Below are positions 16,564-24,196 of a stretch of DNA of 64,000 bases, in pieces. The notes below the pieces were generated by a model, which saw nothing but the letters and a program-made list of their open reading frames with translations, was not told where the DNA came from and made no database searches. Every line of letters begins with the position of its first letter. Position 1 is the first letter of the stretch. This DNA comes from Collinsella aerofaciens (GTDB lineage Bacteria > Actinomycetota > Coriobacteriia > Coriobacteriales > Coriobacteriaceae). The stretch is from positions 60,891 to 124,890 of the forward strand of contig NZ_JADMWW010000001.1 of NCBI RefSeq assembly GCF_015548375.1, read 5' to 3'. A program made the position numbers and the translations under genes.

Positions 16564-17373
16564 ATGCTGCAGGTCATCATTTCGCCCGCCAAACAGATGC
16601 GCGCGGCCCAAGATGCTTTTGAAGTCCTGGGCATTCCGCCTTTTGCGCACGAGACGGCTCGCCTCCACCGCGCACTGCTAGATATCGAACGGGATGAAGG
16701 CAGCGGCGGCCTGCAGACACTATGGAACGTGAGCGACAGGCTGCTTACAACGTGCCTGGATACGCTTCACGAATTTATGCCCGTCCTGAGCGATGCCGAC
16801 CTCGCCGATCCCGATATCGCGCGTCGAATCTCCCCCGCCGTCATGTCCTACCACGGCATCCAATACCAAAGCATGGCGCCCGAGGTCATGGATGCCGCAC
16901 AGCTCGACTGGCTGCAAAACCATCTCTGGATCCTCTCGGGCCTTTACGGATGCGTACGCCCCTTCCATGCCGTTGAACCGTATCGGCTGGAGATGGGCGC
17001 GAAGCTTGCCGTCGACGGCGCCCGAGACCTCTACGCGTTTTGGGGCGACAGGCTCGCACGGGCTATCGCTCCGGCAGACTCCAACGCTACGATCGTCAAC
17101 CTTGCCAGCGTGGAATACGCCAAAGCCGTTCTGCCCCACCTCGCGAGCGACGCCACGGCCGTCACATGCCTCTTTGGCGAGGGTATCCGCAACGGCAAGC
17201 CCATCCAGCGCTCGACCGCCAGCAAAAAGGCGCGCGGCTCCATGGTGCGCTGGATGGCAGAAAACAAGCTCGAGGACGCCGCCGGTCTTACCGAGTTCAA
17301 CATCGGCTATCGCCACGCCCCCGAGATCTCATACCCAGGCACCCTCGTGTTCATCAACGAACAGATGCTCTAG
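16564..17373 (+). CDS. yaaA: YaaA family peroxide stress protein (UPF0246)
   Basis: A 269-residue UPF0246 protein. The Escherichia coli homologue lowers free iron and limits oxidative damage, and binds DNA in vitro. Family motifs: IISPAKQM (residues 5-12), the HGIQYQS segment (about 98-104), LSGLYG (about 124-129), YRLEMG (about 140), FWGDRL, and the end segment GSMVRWMAE...FNIGYR. Start ATG at 16564 follows GAGGAGA. Length matches the family (about 250-260). Confidence 0.9.
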   Translation: MLQVIISPAKQMRAAQDAFEVLGIPPFAHETARLHRALLDIERDEGSGGLQTLWNVSDRLLTTCLDTLHEFMPVLSDADLADPDIARRISPAVMSYHGIQYQSMAPEVMDAAQLDWLQNHLWILSGLYGCVRPFHAVEPYRLEMGAKLAVDGARDLYAFWGDRLARAIAPADSNATIVNLASVEYAKAVLPHLASDATAVTCLFGEGIRNGKPIQRSTASKKARGSMVRWMAENKLEDAAGLTEFNIGYRHAPEISYPGTLVFINEQML

Positions 17374-17416
17374 ACCCGCCACCCAAAACTGACCCGCTCA
17401 GCCTTCTCTATATAAC

Positions 17417-17478
17417 TTGCGGTGGAATAGTTCCTATTTGAGCCTTTTATCGCACAATCAGGAACTATTCCACCGCAA
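17417..17478. repeat. Palindromic element family A, copy 2
   Basis: Arms ttgcggtggaatagttcc (17417-17434) and its perfect inverse (17461-17478) lie between the convergent yaaA and the membrane protein gene. The core differs from the other copies. Confidence 0.75.
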
Positions 17479-17509
17479 CTTTTATGAATTGGCTGGCTAG
17501 GCTCGACAC

Positions 17510-18031
17510 CTATTCTGCTAGACCGTCGGCCTTTGCAATCCCGTTTGTCGAACCGTCCTGATAGACAATCTTGACGTGCTCAACCTCGGAAACCGCAACA
17601 CCCGTCGGAGGCTCCAGGCGCCATTCCGTCAGGGCGATATCCATGGTCGTGGGCACATCTCCTTGATCTTTGAGCTTCACCGTCAGCGTTTTGAGCGCCG
17701 CGTCAAACGTCACGCGTTCGATTTCTTCACCTGGAATGGACCCACCACTCAGCTGCAACTGCACAAACTCATCGCGCGGGTACCAATAATCGCCCGGAAT
17801 GGCGAGCGTATTGGCATTACCGCCGGTACTCCTCACCGTCATAATCGGTAGGCCATCATCAGCCTCGAACTCCCATACAGCGCCGCCACGACCACCAAAC
17901 GTCCAGATACAACAGGCAATCACCATCACGACAAGGATCGCAAAACCGATTGCGACCAGCCCATGATGGGCACGGCCCTCCTCGGCCGACACGTCCCACT
18001 GTGTCTCTCGATATAGATGCTTGTCTTCCAT
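17510..18031 (-). CDS. Membrane-anchored hypothetical protein
   Basis: A 173-residue protein with a short hydrophilic N-terminus (about 24 residues), one membrane segment (about 25-45, GLVAIGFAILVVMVIACCIW) and an extracytoplasmic domain of about 125 residues rich in beta-forming segments. The function is unknown and no family was recognised. It is divergent from the thiamin operon. Could be an envelope-associated lipoprotein-like or DUF-type protein; nothing around it gives a role. Confidence 0.7.
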   Translation of the reverse strand: MEDKHLYRETQWDVSAEEGRAHHGLVAIGFAILVVMVIACCIWTFGGRGGAVWEFEADDGLPIMTVRSTGGNANTLAIPGDYWYPRDEFVQLQLSGGSIPGEEIERVTFDAALKTLTVKLKDQGDVPTTMDIALTEWRLEPPTGVAVSEVEHVKIVYQDGSTNGIAKADGLAE

Positions 18032-18102
18032 GTTCGCCTCCCCACGGGCATGCTCATCGCGTCAATCGTACCCATTCGAGCTATACTTGAGCCCACCACA
18101 TA

Positions 18103-18194
18103 AACGGGGAGCTTGCAGGACAAGACGGCAGGCTGAGACTGGGCGCGCCCGCCCTGACCCGCAAACCTGATATGGGTAATGCCAACGAAGGGAG
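18103..18194 (+). promoter_or_regulatory. TPP riboswitch (THI element)
   Basis: Conserved core sequences in order: acgggga (18104-18110), ggctgaga (18131-18138), the optional P3 stem gggcgcgccc, ccctgacc, aaacctgat (18163-18171) and gggtaatgccaacgaaggga (18174-18193). This is the standard thiamin-pyrophosphate aptamer. The 3' strand (aaggga) is also the Shine-Dalgarno of thiC, so ligand binding should hide the ribosome site. A -10 box TATACT is at 18082-18087; no separate terminator stem is seen. Confidence 0.95.
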
Positions 18195-18202
18195 CCGTGC
18201 CA

Positions 18203-19537
18203 ATGAGCACACAGACCGAGCCCAAGCTCGTCACGCAAATCGACTTCGCCCGCGCTGGGCAGATCACACCTCAGATGAAAGAGGTCGCCGAGCGCGAGCA
18301 TCGCGACCCCGAGTACATCCGCGAGCGCGTGGCAGACGGCCGCATCGCCATTCCCGCCAACATCGTGCATATCAAAAAGGGGATGCGCGCCTTTGGTGTC
18401 GGCGAGGGCCTGTCCACCAAGGTCAACGTGAACTTGGGCATCTCGGGCGACAAGGCCGATGCCGCCGAGGAATGGAAGAAGGTCAAGATTGCCGAGGACT
18501 TTGGCGCCGACGCCATCATGGACCTCTCCAACTCGGGCAAGACGCGCCAGTTCCGCCAGCAGCTCATCGACGAGACGCCGCTCATGGTAGGTACCGTCCC
18601 CATGTACGACGCCATCGGCTACATGGAAAAGCCGCTGGTCAAGCTCACCAAGGACGACCTGTTCGAAGTCGTGCGCGCGCACGCCGAGGACGGCGTTGAC
18701 TTTATGACTATCCACTGCGGCATCAACAAGTCGGTCACCAAGATCTTTAAGGAGACCGGCCGCCTGATGAACATCGTGAGCCGCGGCGGCTCACTGCTGT
18801 TTGGCTGGATGGAAGTCACCGGTAACGAGAACCCGTTCTATGAGTTCTACGACGAGTTGCTCGAGATTTGCCACGAGTACGACGTGACGATTTCGCTCGG
18901 CGACTCCTGCCGCCCGGGCTGCCTCTACGACTCCAACGACGCCACCGAGACCGCCGAGATGATCGAGCTGGGCAAGCTGTGCAAGCGCGCTTGGGCCGCC
19001 GGCGTCCAGGTCATGGTCGAGGGCCCGGGTCACATGGCGCTCGACGAGATCGCCGCCAACATGAAACTGCAGAAGCGCCTGTGCCACAACGCCCCGTTCT
19101 ATGTGCTGGGGCCGCTGGTGACCGATATCGGCGTGGGTTACGACCACATCACCGCCGCCATCGGTGGCGCCATCTCCGCGAGCTCCGGCGCCGACTTCCT
19201 GTGCTATGTGACGCCCGCCGAGCACCTGTGCCTGCCCAATGCCCAGGACGTGCTCGATGGTCTCATGGCCACCAAGATCGCCGCGCACGCCGCCGACATC
19301 GCCAAGAAGGTGCCGCACGCCCGCGATCTGGATGACAAAATGGGGCAGGCACGCCGCAAGCTCGATTGGGACGCCATGTGGAAATGCGCTCTCGATCCGG
19401 TCACCGGCAAGAAGCGCTACGAGGAGTCCCCCGCTGCCACCGAAGGCACCTGCACCATGTGCGGCAAGATGTGCGCCGTCCGCACTGTCAACAAGGTGTT
19501 CGAGGGCACGACGATCGATCTCGGTATGGAGGACTAG
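18203..19537 (+). CDS. thiC: Phosphomethylpyrimidine synthase
   Basis: A 444-residue radical-SAM enzyme turning aminoimidazole ribotide into HMP phosphate, the pyrimidine half of thiamin. Recognised from VNLGISGDKAD, MDLSNSG, the substrate segment TIHCGI, MVEGPGHM and CYVTPAEHL, with the cluster-binding cysteines near the end (GTCTMCGKMCAVR, about residues 418-430). It lacks the extra N-terminal domain of proteobacterial ThiC (over 600 aa). ATG at 18203 follows AAGGGAG within the riboswitch. thiD is next. Confidence 0.95.
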   Translation: MSTQTEPKLVTQIDFARAGQITPQMKEVAEREHRDPEYIRERVADGRIAIPANIVHIKKGMRAFGVGEGLSTKVNVNLGISGDKADAAEEWKKVKIAEDFGADAIMDLSNSGKTRQFRQQLIDETPLMVGTVPMYDAIGYMEKPLVKLTKDDLFEVVRAHAEDGVDFMTIHCGINKSVTKIFKETGRLMNIVSRGGSLLFGWMEVTGNENPFYEFYDELLEICHEYDVTISLGDSCRPGCLYDSNDATETAEMIELGKLCKRAWAAGVQVMVEGPGHMALDEIAANMKLQKRLCHNAPFYVLGPLVTDIGVGYDHITAAIGGAISASSGADFLCYVTPAEHLCLPNAQDVLDGLMATKIAAHAADIAKKVPHARDLDDKMGQARRKLDWDAMWKCALDPVTGKKRYEESPAATEGTCTMCGKMCAVRTVNKVFEGTTIDLGMED

Positions 19538-19634
19538 GTCCCTCGCTGCGATCGCTTTAGAAGCGAGTTGGCGCCCGTCAATTGTTGACGTGTGAACATT
19601 TGCTTTCATTTGCGTAAAGATTGCATCGCCCGCC

Positions 19635-19665
19635 CGGGTTCGACATAGAGTCGGCCCGGGCATCT
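19635..19665 (+). terminator. Possible thiC terminator
   Basis: A stem between cccgggttcgac and gtcggcccggg (about 19635-19663), followed by atcttta. The T-run is weak, so read-through into thiD is likely. Confidence 0.4.
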
Positions 19666-19718
19666 TTATAATGCTGGCTTAAAGACCCATTTGAATCCGA
19701 CCGAACAAGGGAGCGAAC

Positions 19719-20549
19719 ATGGATCGTAGTAGGGTACCTGCCGTTCTGTCCATCGCAGGATCTGATTCCAGCGGTGGCGCCGGCATTCAGGCCGACATCA
19801 AGACCATCACGGCACATCGCCTGTATGCCGAGACGGCCATTACCGCTATCACGGCGCAAAACACGCTGGGCGTCACCGCCGTACAGAACATCTCCCCGGA
19901 TATTGTCGCGGCGCAGATCGATGCCGTTTTTGACGATATCCGCCCCAACGCCGTCAAGATTGGCATGGTTTCCTCTGCCGAGATTATCGATGTTATCGCC
20001 GACCGCCTGAGCGCTTGGAACGCGACAAACGTGGTAGTCGACCCCGTCATGGTAGCCACCGCGGGCGCACGGCTGATTGCCGAAGATGCCGCCGAGGCGC
20101 TCACCCGCCGCCTGTTCCCGCTAGCGACGGTTATCACGCCCAATATTCCCGAGGCCATGGCCCTGCTCGACTACGAGGTCGACTCCGAGCGCACGCAGCA
20201 AAATGCTGCCATGCTCCTCACCCGCCGCTTTGGTTGCGCATCCCTCGTTAAGGGTGGGCATCTTGTCAACGAGGCCAACGATGTGCTCGCAGAGCCCGCG
20301 CCGCTCGATGACGAGGGCAACCACCTGGGCGATCCGCTCACCACGTGGTTCCGCCACAAGCGCATCGAGACCGACAACACGCACGGCACCGGATGCACGC
20401 TCTCGTCCGCCATCGCCTGCGCTCTGGCTCAGGGCATGGATCTTGCCGATGCCGTCAACGCCGGCAAGGCCTACCTAACCGGCGCTCTGGCCGCCGGCCT
20501 GAACATGGGCAAAGGTTCCGGCCCCGTCAACCACATGTGGCAGCACTAA
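19719..20549 (+). CDS. thiD: Hydroxymethylpyrimidine/phosphomethylpyrimidine kinase
   Basis: A 276-residue ribokinase-like kinase producing HMP-PP for thiamin assembly. The substrate-binding N-terminus is SIAGSDSSGGAGIQAD (about residues 11-26), VVDPVMVATAG is in the middle, and the anion-hole motif DNTHGTGCTLSSA sits at about 223-235. An SD (AAGGGAG) precedes the ATG. Located 181 bases after thiC, it probably belongs to the same thiamin regulon. Confidence 0.95.
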   Translation: MDRSRVPAVLSIAGSDSSGGAGIQADIKTITAHRLYAETAITAITAQNTLGVTAVQNISPDIVAAQIDAVFDDIRPNAVKIGMVSSAEIIDVIADRLSAWNATNVVVDPVMVATAGARLIAEDAAEALTRRLFPLATVITPNIPEAMALLDYEVDSERTQQNAAMLLTRRFGCASLVKGGHLVNEANDVLAEPAPLDDEGNHLGDPLTTWFRHKRIETDNTHGTGCTLSSAIACALAQGMDLADAVNAGKAYLTGALAAGLNMGKGSGPVNHMWQH

Positions 20550-20563
20550 AGCCATCAATCCCA

Positions 20564-20600
20564 AACCACCACAAAGGTGCCTGTCCCCTTCGTGGTGGTT
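20564..20600. repeat. Hairpin aaccaccac...gtggtggtt after thiD
   Basis: Perfect 9-bp stem, 20564-20572 with 20592-20600, 15 bases after the thiD stop. Its left half (ccaaaccaccacaaaggtg) is related to that of the hairpin at 20756-20793. Confidence 0.6.
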
Positions 20601-20610
20601 CCCGCAAATA

Positions 20611-20745
20611 TCTCAATCTGTAACAGTTAGAGTCCATTTCTAGGTCTACCTGTTACAGATCGAGATTTTTAATTCGCACCCTTTTATTTATCTCAATCTG
20701 TAACAATTACTCGGCAAAATCAACCCCAGATGTTACAGATCGAGA
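20611..20745. repeat. Palindromic element family B: two tandem 80-bp units
   Basis: Arms tctcaatctgtaaca at 20611-20625 and 20691-20705, with inverted partners tgttacagatcgaga at 20651-20665 and 20731-20745. The units repeat with an exact 80-bp period. Arms are identical between the units; the 25-base cores (20626-20650, 20706-20730) are not alike. The first unit is followed by ttttt and could terminate thiD. Confidence 0.8.
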
Positions 20746-20755
20746 CAAACAAACG

Positions 20756-20793
20756 CCCCAAACCACCGCAAAGATGGCTGTGGTGGTTTGGGG
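20756..20793 (-). terminator. Hairpin downstream of the GDSL hydrolase gene
   Basis: Perfect 12-bp stem (ccccaaaccacc, 20756-20767, with 20782-20793), 6 bases after the stop of the minus-strand gene. On the minus strand it is followed by gtttgtttgt. Confidence 0.65.
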
Positions 20794-20798
20794 TCGGA

Positions 20799-21458
20799 CT
20801 ACTCACCGAGCATCTCTTGGAGCTTGGCTGCCACGGCGTGACCCAGGCTCTCATGGCTTTCGGGCATCATATGCAGATAGTCGATATCGCCCGGCTCGGC
20901 AAAGTCGGCGGCATTCAAAAAGTCGCAGCCAAACTGCTCAGCCACATGCGCGTAGTACTCACCAAAATGTTCCGAGGCTTCTACGGAATGCTCGTCAAAA
21001 TCGGTCATATATACGTCGGCGATCTGCGGCTTAATCTTGATAGGCGCCATCAGCAGAATGCGCGGACAAGGCGCAGCGTCGGTCCACGGAAACGCGCGGA
21101 CGGCGCGAATCAGCGCCATGGCGCCACGAGTGATATCGGCAGCCGTCACGTTAAAGACCGTCTTGCAGTCGTTGGTGCCCAGCATGATCACAATGGCGTC
21201 CAGCGGCTTATGGGCCTCGAGCATCATCGGAAGCGCGCGAATGCCGTTAAGATTGGTGTCCAGATGGCACATGTCGTCGCGTACCGTCGTGCGGCCGTTG
21301 AGGCCTTCTTCAATTACATGCCAGCCCTCGCCTAAGTCACGTTGGGCCACGCCACACCAGCGCACATCCCGCGCATAGCGCACCGCGGTGCCGTCGCGCA
21401 TGCCCGCCGGATCGTAACCATAGGTGTTGCTGTCGCCAAAGCATAGAACGTTTTTCAT
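20799..21458 (-). CDS. SGNH/GDSL-type hydrolase
   Basis: A 219-residue esterase-type protein with all SGNH blocks: GDSNTYGYD (block I, catalytic Ser at residue 9), GLNGRTT (block II Gly), MLGTNDCK (block III Asn) and the C-terminal ESHESLGHAVA with the catalytic His. Similar to acyl-CoA thioesterase/arylesterase-like bacterial SGNH enzymes. No signal peptide, so it acts in the cytoplasm. The natural ester substrate is unknown. Confidence 0.9.
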   Translation of the reverse strand: MKNVLCFGDSNTYGYDPAGMRDGTAVRYARDVRWCGVAQRDLGEGWHVIEEGLNGRTTVRDDMCHLDTNLNGIRALPMMLEAHKPLDAIVIMLGTNDCKTVFNVTAADITRGAMALIRAVRAFPWTDAAPCPRILLMAPIKIKPQIADVYMTDFDEHSVEASEHFGEYYAHVAEQFGCDFLNAADFAEPGDIDYLHMMPESHESLGHAVAAKLQEMLGE

Positions 21459-21482
21459 CGTAAGCCCTTCCTTTTAGTAAAA

Positions 21483-21512
21483 AGCCGGCGGGAGCAGCCT
21501 CTCCCGCCGGCT
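21483..21512 (-). terminator. Terminator of the TIGR02452 gene
   Basis: Perfect 12-bp stem, 21483-21494 with 21501-21512, followed on the minus strand by TTTTACT. Confidence 0.85.
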
Positions 21513-21537
21513 CGACCTATCTGTCAACACGTACCGG

Positions 21538-22689
21538 TTACAGGTACTTGCGCCAATCGTCCTCGTCCTCATCATCCTCGGTAGCAGCCTGGGCCTGCTC
21601 GGCGGCGCGAGCTGCCGCAGCGCGAGCGGCAACCTGAGCATAGGACTCCTCGTTGCGCTCGGGGAAGTTTGCCAGCACGTGCTCGAACTTGGCAAAATCC
21701 TCATCCCAGCGCGTAGAAGGCACGGCAAAGAAGACTTGCTTGACCTTAAAGTCGCCCGACGCGAGCTCCTTGCGGAAGAGCTCGGCCACGGCCTCTGCGT
21801 CAAAGCCGTTGTTGTCGCAGCCCCAAGCACCCAGCACGAGCTTCTCGCGACCCAGCTCGTCGCAGATGGCAAGCACAAAGCGAATGCGGTCGCGCAGGGC
21901 ATCCAGCAGAGCATCGTCGCTCACGCGATACTCCTGGCGGGCGCGCTTAACGTTGGGCGCGGCGGCCACGATCACGTCGGCGTATGCATGCACGTGGTTG
22001 CGGTCGAAGCGCACCGCAGGCACCACTAGGGCGCGGTTACGATAGAGCTCGCAGTTGATGTTGCGGCGACGGTTCTCGCCGTACCATTTGCGCTGCTTAT
22101 CGAGAACGTTGTACAGATACGAATCGGCGCACAGTGTGGCCTCCTGGCCCAGATAACCCTGAATATAGCCACCGCCCGGGTTGGTGAACGAGGCAAAGGC
22201 GAGCACGGCCATGTCGCAGAACTGCGCATAGCCACGACCGTTGTCCAGGATGGCCTGCGTGGCGGAGGCATCGAGCACGGTGACCTCAGGCAGAACCGGA
22301 GCAGGCTCCTCAGCAGGCGCGGACTCAGCTTCGGCGATTTCCTCGGCAGGCTCCTCGACGGGCTCAGGAGCTGCCTCGGTCTCGGGCGCTGCCTCGCTCT
22401 CGGGTGCTGCCTCGACCTCGGCAGCCTCCGCGCCCTCGACGTCCTCGGCAATCTGTTCTTCGGTGGTCACAGCACTCTGAACCTTGGCCTTCATCGCCGA
22501 GACAAAGCCGGCAGGCATACCGTCAAACTCGCGAACACCGGCAAGCGAACGCTCGATATCCTTGGCGCACGCTTCGGACACAGTTGCCACGTGACGCTCG
22601 GCGGCCTTGGCACGGCCCTCGCGCTTGGGATTGGGCTGACCCGCTCGGTTGGACCTGCGGTTACGGTTCCTGTTGTCGACGTCTGCCAT
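21538..22689 (-). CDS. TIGR02452 / microbial PARG-like protein with altered active site
   Basis: A 383-residue protein. Residues 1-70 are basic and helical, 80-132 are acidic Ala/Glu/Pro-rich linker, and about 135-350 form a macrodomain-like fold of the bacterial-type poly(ADP-ribose) glycohydrolase family. The signature is NPGGGYIQGYLGQEATLC (about 170-187): the GGG loop (172-174) is kept, but the normal QEE triad is QEA (182-184). The second Glu is the catalytic acid in studied bacterial PARGs, so hydrolysis may be lost and the protein may only bind ADP-ribose. The C-terminus is acidic (EDDEDEDDW). Confidence 0.85.
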   Translation of the reverse strand: MADVDNRNRNRRSNRAGQPNPKREGRAKAAERHVATVSEACAKDIERSLAGVREFDGMPAGFVSAMKAKVQSAVTTEEQIAEDVEGAEAAEVEAAPESEAAPETEAAPEPVEEPAEEIAEAESAPAEEPAPVLPEVTVLDASATQAILDNGRGYAQFCDMAVLAFASFTNPGGGYIQGYLGQEATLCADSYLYNVLDKQRKWYGENRRRNINCELYRNRALVVPAVRFDRNHVHAYADVIVAAAPNVKRARQEYRVSDDALLDALRDRIRFVLAICDELGREKLVLGAWGCDNNGFDAEAVAELFRKELASGDFKVKQVFFAVPSTRWDEDFAKFEHVLANFPERNEESYAQVAARAAAARAAEQAQAATEDDEDEDDWRKYL

Positions 22690-22761
22690 AAGTGGTCACC
22701 TTTCTCGGTCTCTGCCGCTATCGGCTTTTCCCATCCATGATACCCCGCCGCGTACAAAAAA

Positions 22762-22783
22762 GACGGCCCCGAAGGACCGCCTT
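22762..22783 (-). terminator. BI-1 gene terminator
   Basis: On the minus strand a stem aaggcggtcc/ggccgtc with a tight loop is followed by TTTTTT (22756-22761 complement). Confidence 0.75.
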
Positions 22784-22827
22784 TCGCATCGATTTACACG
22801 CACGGCAAGCACCGCCGCAATTCGCCA

Positions 22828-23523
22828 CTAGTCGCGACGGCCAAGGATGTTCAGGATGCGCAAGAACACGTTGATAATGTCCACGAACAGATTGGACGCC
22901 ATGAGCACGGCGTTGGGCAGCGTAGGCGGCACCGTCGTGGCAACATAGGTGTCGTAGCCAATAAAGCCGGCGAACACCACGATCACGATCAGGTCGGTGA
23001 TGGTCTGCGAGACGCCCATGAACATCAGCACGATCTCAACCAGAATAGTGGCGAGCAGAATGCCAAAACCGATGCCATATACGCGCTGGAAAAACTTGGG
23101 GAACGTCACGCCCAAGGCGCCAAAGACAAAGGTGATGGCGGCCGTGGCGATAAAGGCAGTGTTGATGGTGGGCAGGTCGTAGTTGGCAAGGCCAAACGAC
23201 GCGGTCAGGCCAAAGGTGCTCGCAAAGATTACGTAGCCCACAAGGGATAGGCCCACGGACTGCTTGCTGGCGGCGGCCGACATCATGACCATGCCGACGA
23301 TGGTCAAAATAAATGAGCCAAAGACCAGCGGCAAAGCGGCGCCGCTCATCATCATGCGGGCAAACGCCATGGTGCTCGTAAAGTAAGCACCAGCGCCCAT
23401 GGCACAAAAGCCCAAGAAGATGAGGGCAGACATGGCAAGATTGTACGCACGCGGCGACATCTCCTTGGCACGGCTTGCGCCGGCCTCGATGGGGCCGTTC
23501 TGATAGCCCTGGATATCGTTCAT
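22828..23523 (-). CDS. Bax inhibitor-1/YccA family membrane protein
   Basis: A 231-residue integral membrane protein with about seven hydrophobic helices starting near residue 28. Typical BI-1 features are the helix with GYDTYVA (about 194) near the C-terminal part and the last helix with ASNLFVDIINVFLRIL. Family members are proton- or calcium-leak channels or regulators of membrane proteolysis (YccA with FtsH). Single-gene unit. Confidence 0.92.
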   Translation of the reverse strand: MNDIQGYQNGPIEAGASRAKEMSPRAYNLAMSALIFLGFCAMGAGAYFTSTMAFARMMMSGAALPLVFGSFILTIVGMVMMSAAASKQSVGLSLVGYVIFASTFGLTASFGLANYDLPTINTAFIATAAITFVFGALGVTFPKFFQRVYGIGFGILLATILVEIVLMFMGVSQTITDLIVIVVFAGFIGYDTYVATTVPPTLPNAVLMASNLFVDIINVFLRILNILGRRD

Positions 23524-23607
23524 AATTTCGTCCTTTCAAAAAGTGCCGTGAAAGACGGCGCAGCAGGTGACAAGATTCCTGTCATTGTACCCGAATGCCG
23601 TACGTCC

Positions 23608-23946
23608 TTACCCACGGCGCTCGCCCTCGAGCGTACGATCAAAGGCCCAGACCCACCAACGCATCACGTGCGCCTGCGAGCCGTCCGCCCGCTCGCGCGT
23701 CTGGTCCTCCAGATACAACTCGGTCGCGTGCCCGCCAAAACGCACCTTATAGGTCGCCGTACGGATGCCGTGGACCGTCAGGCCAAACCCGGTGGTCGAG
23801 ATAATTTCATCGATTGTAAAACAACGTCCGTCGACCCAGCAGACGGCGACTGGCACGACTTGTCCGCCCGCGAGGATGCGAGCCACGACGTCCACATACT
23901 GCTTGTGTACGCGCCGAGTTTTGCCGTCTGTCTGTCGATATTCCAT
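23608..23946 (-). CDS. Small conserved hypothetical protein
   Basis: A 112-residue soluble protein without an identified family. It has a basic N-terminus, a beta-rich middle (VVPVAVCWVDGRCFTIDEI) and a WWVWAFD segment near the end, an arrangement recalling small actinobacterial proteins that read as wall-less beta sandwiches (DUF6504-like); this is only a loose resemblance. Start choice is weak: ATG at 23946 has GGAGG one base away, too near; an upstream ATG in frame at 23967 is possible. Confidence 0.6.
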   Translation of the reverse strand: MEYRQTDGKTRRVHKQYVDVVARILAGGQVVPVAVCWVDGRCFTIDEIISTTGFGLTVHGIRTATYKVRFGGHATELYLEDQTRERADGSQAHVMRWWVWAFDRTLEGERRG

Positions 23947-24036
23947 GCCTCCTATTATCGAACGCATGTTTGCATGTTGTAAAGCGAACAGACTGTGGTT
24001 TTGGAGTGTCGTAGTAATCGCACGTGTCCGCATGGC

Positions 24037-24065
24037 GTGTTAGCAAAAAGAACACCCGCGGTCAA
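24037..24065 (-). promoter_or_regulatory. Promoter candidate of the small hypothetical gene
   Basis: TTGACC (24060-24065) and TAACAC (24037-24042) on the minus strand with a 17-bp spacer, about 90 bases before the gene. Confidence 0.5.
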
Positions 24066-24196
24066 CAGGGCTAATATTCAATTATAGTGCCAAAAAGTTC
24101 ACTTCTCCCATCAGAACTCGGTAAAGAAACCCGCAGGAGGTGATACGATTTATCATGTTTTTGTAACGTGCCTGCAAACTTCGAGAAAGCCCATAT

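Noticed and set aside
19625..19680. tRNA-like gggttcgac
   Set aside because: No acceptor or anticodon stem can be formed; it is part of the thiC 3' hairpin.
20550..20800. CRISPR-like array
   Set aside because: Only two units, palindromic arms with 25-base cores and no cas genes; the repeats are inverted pairs, not direct repeats with spacers.
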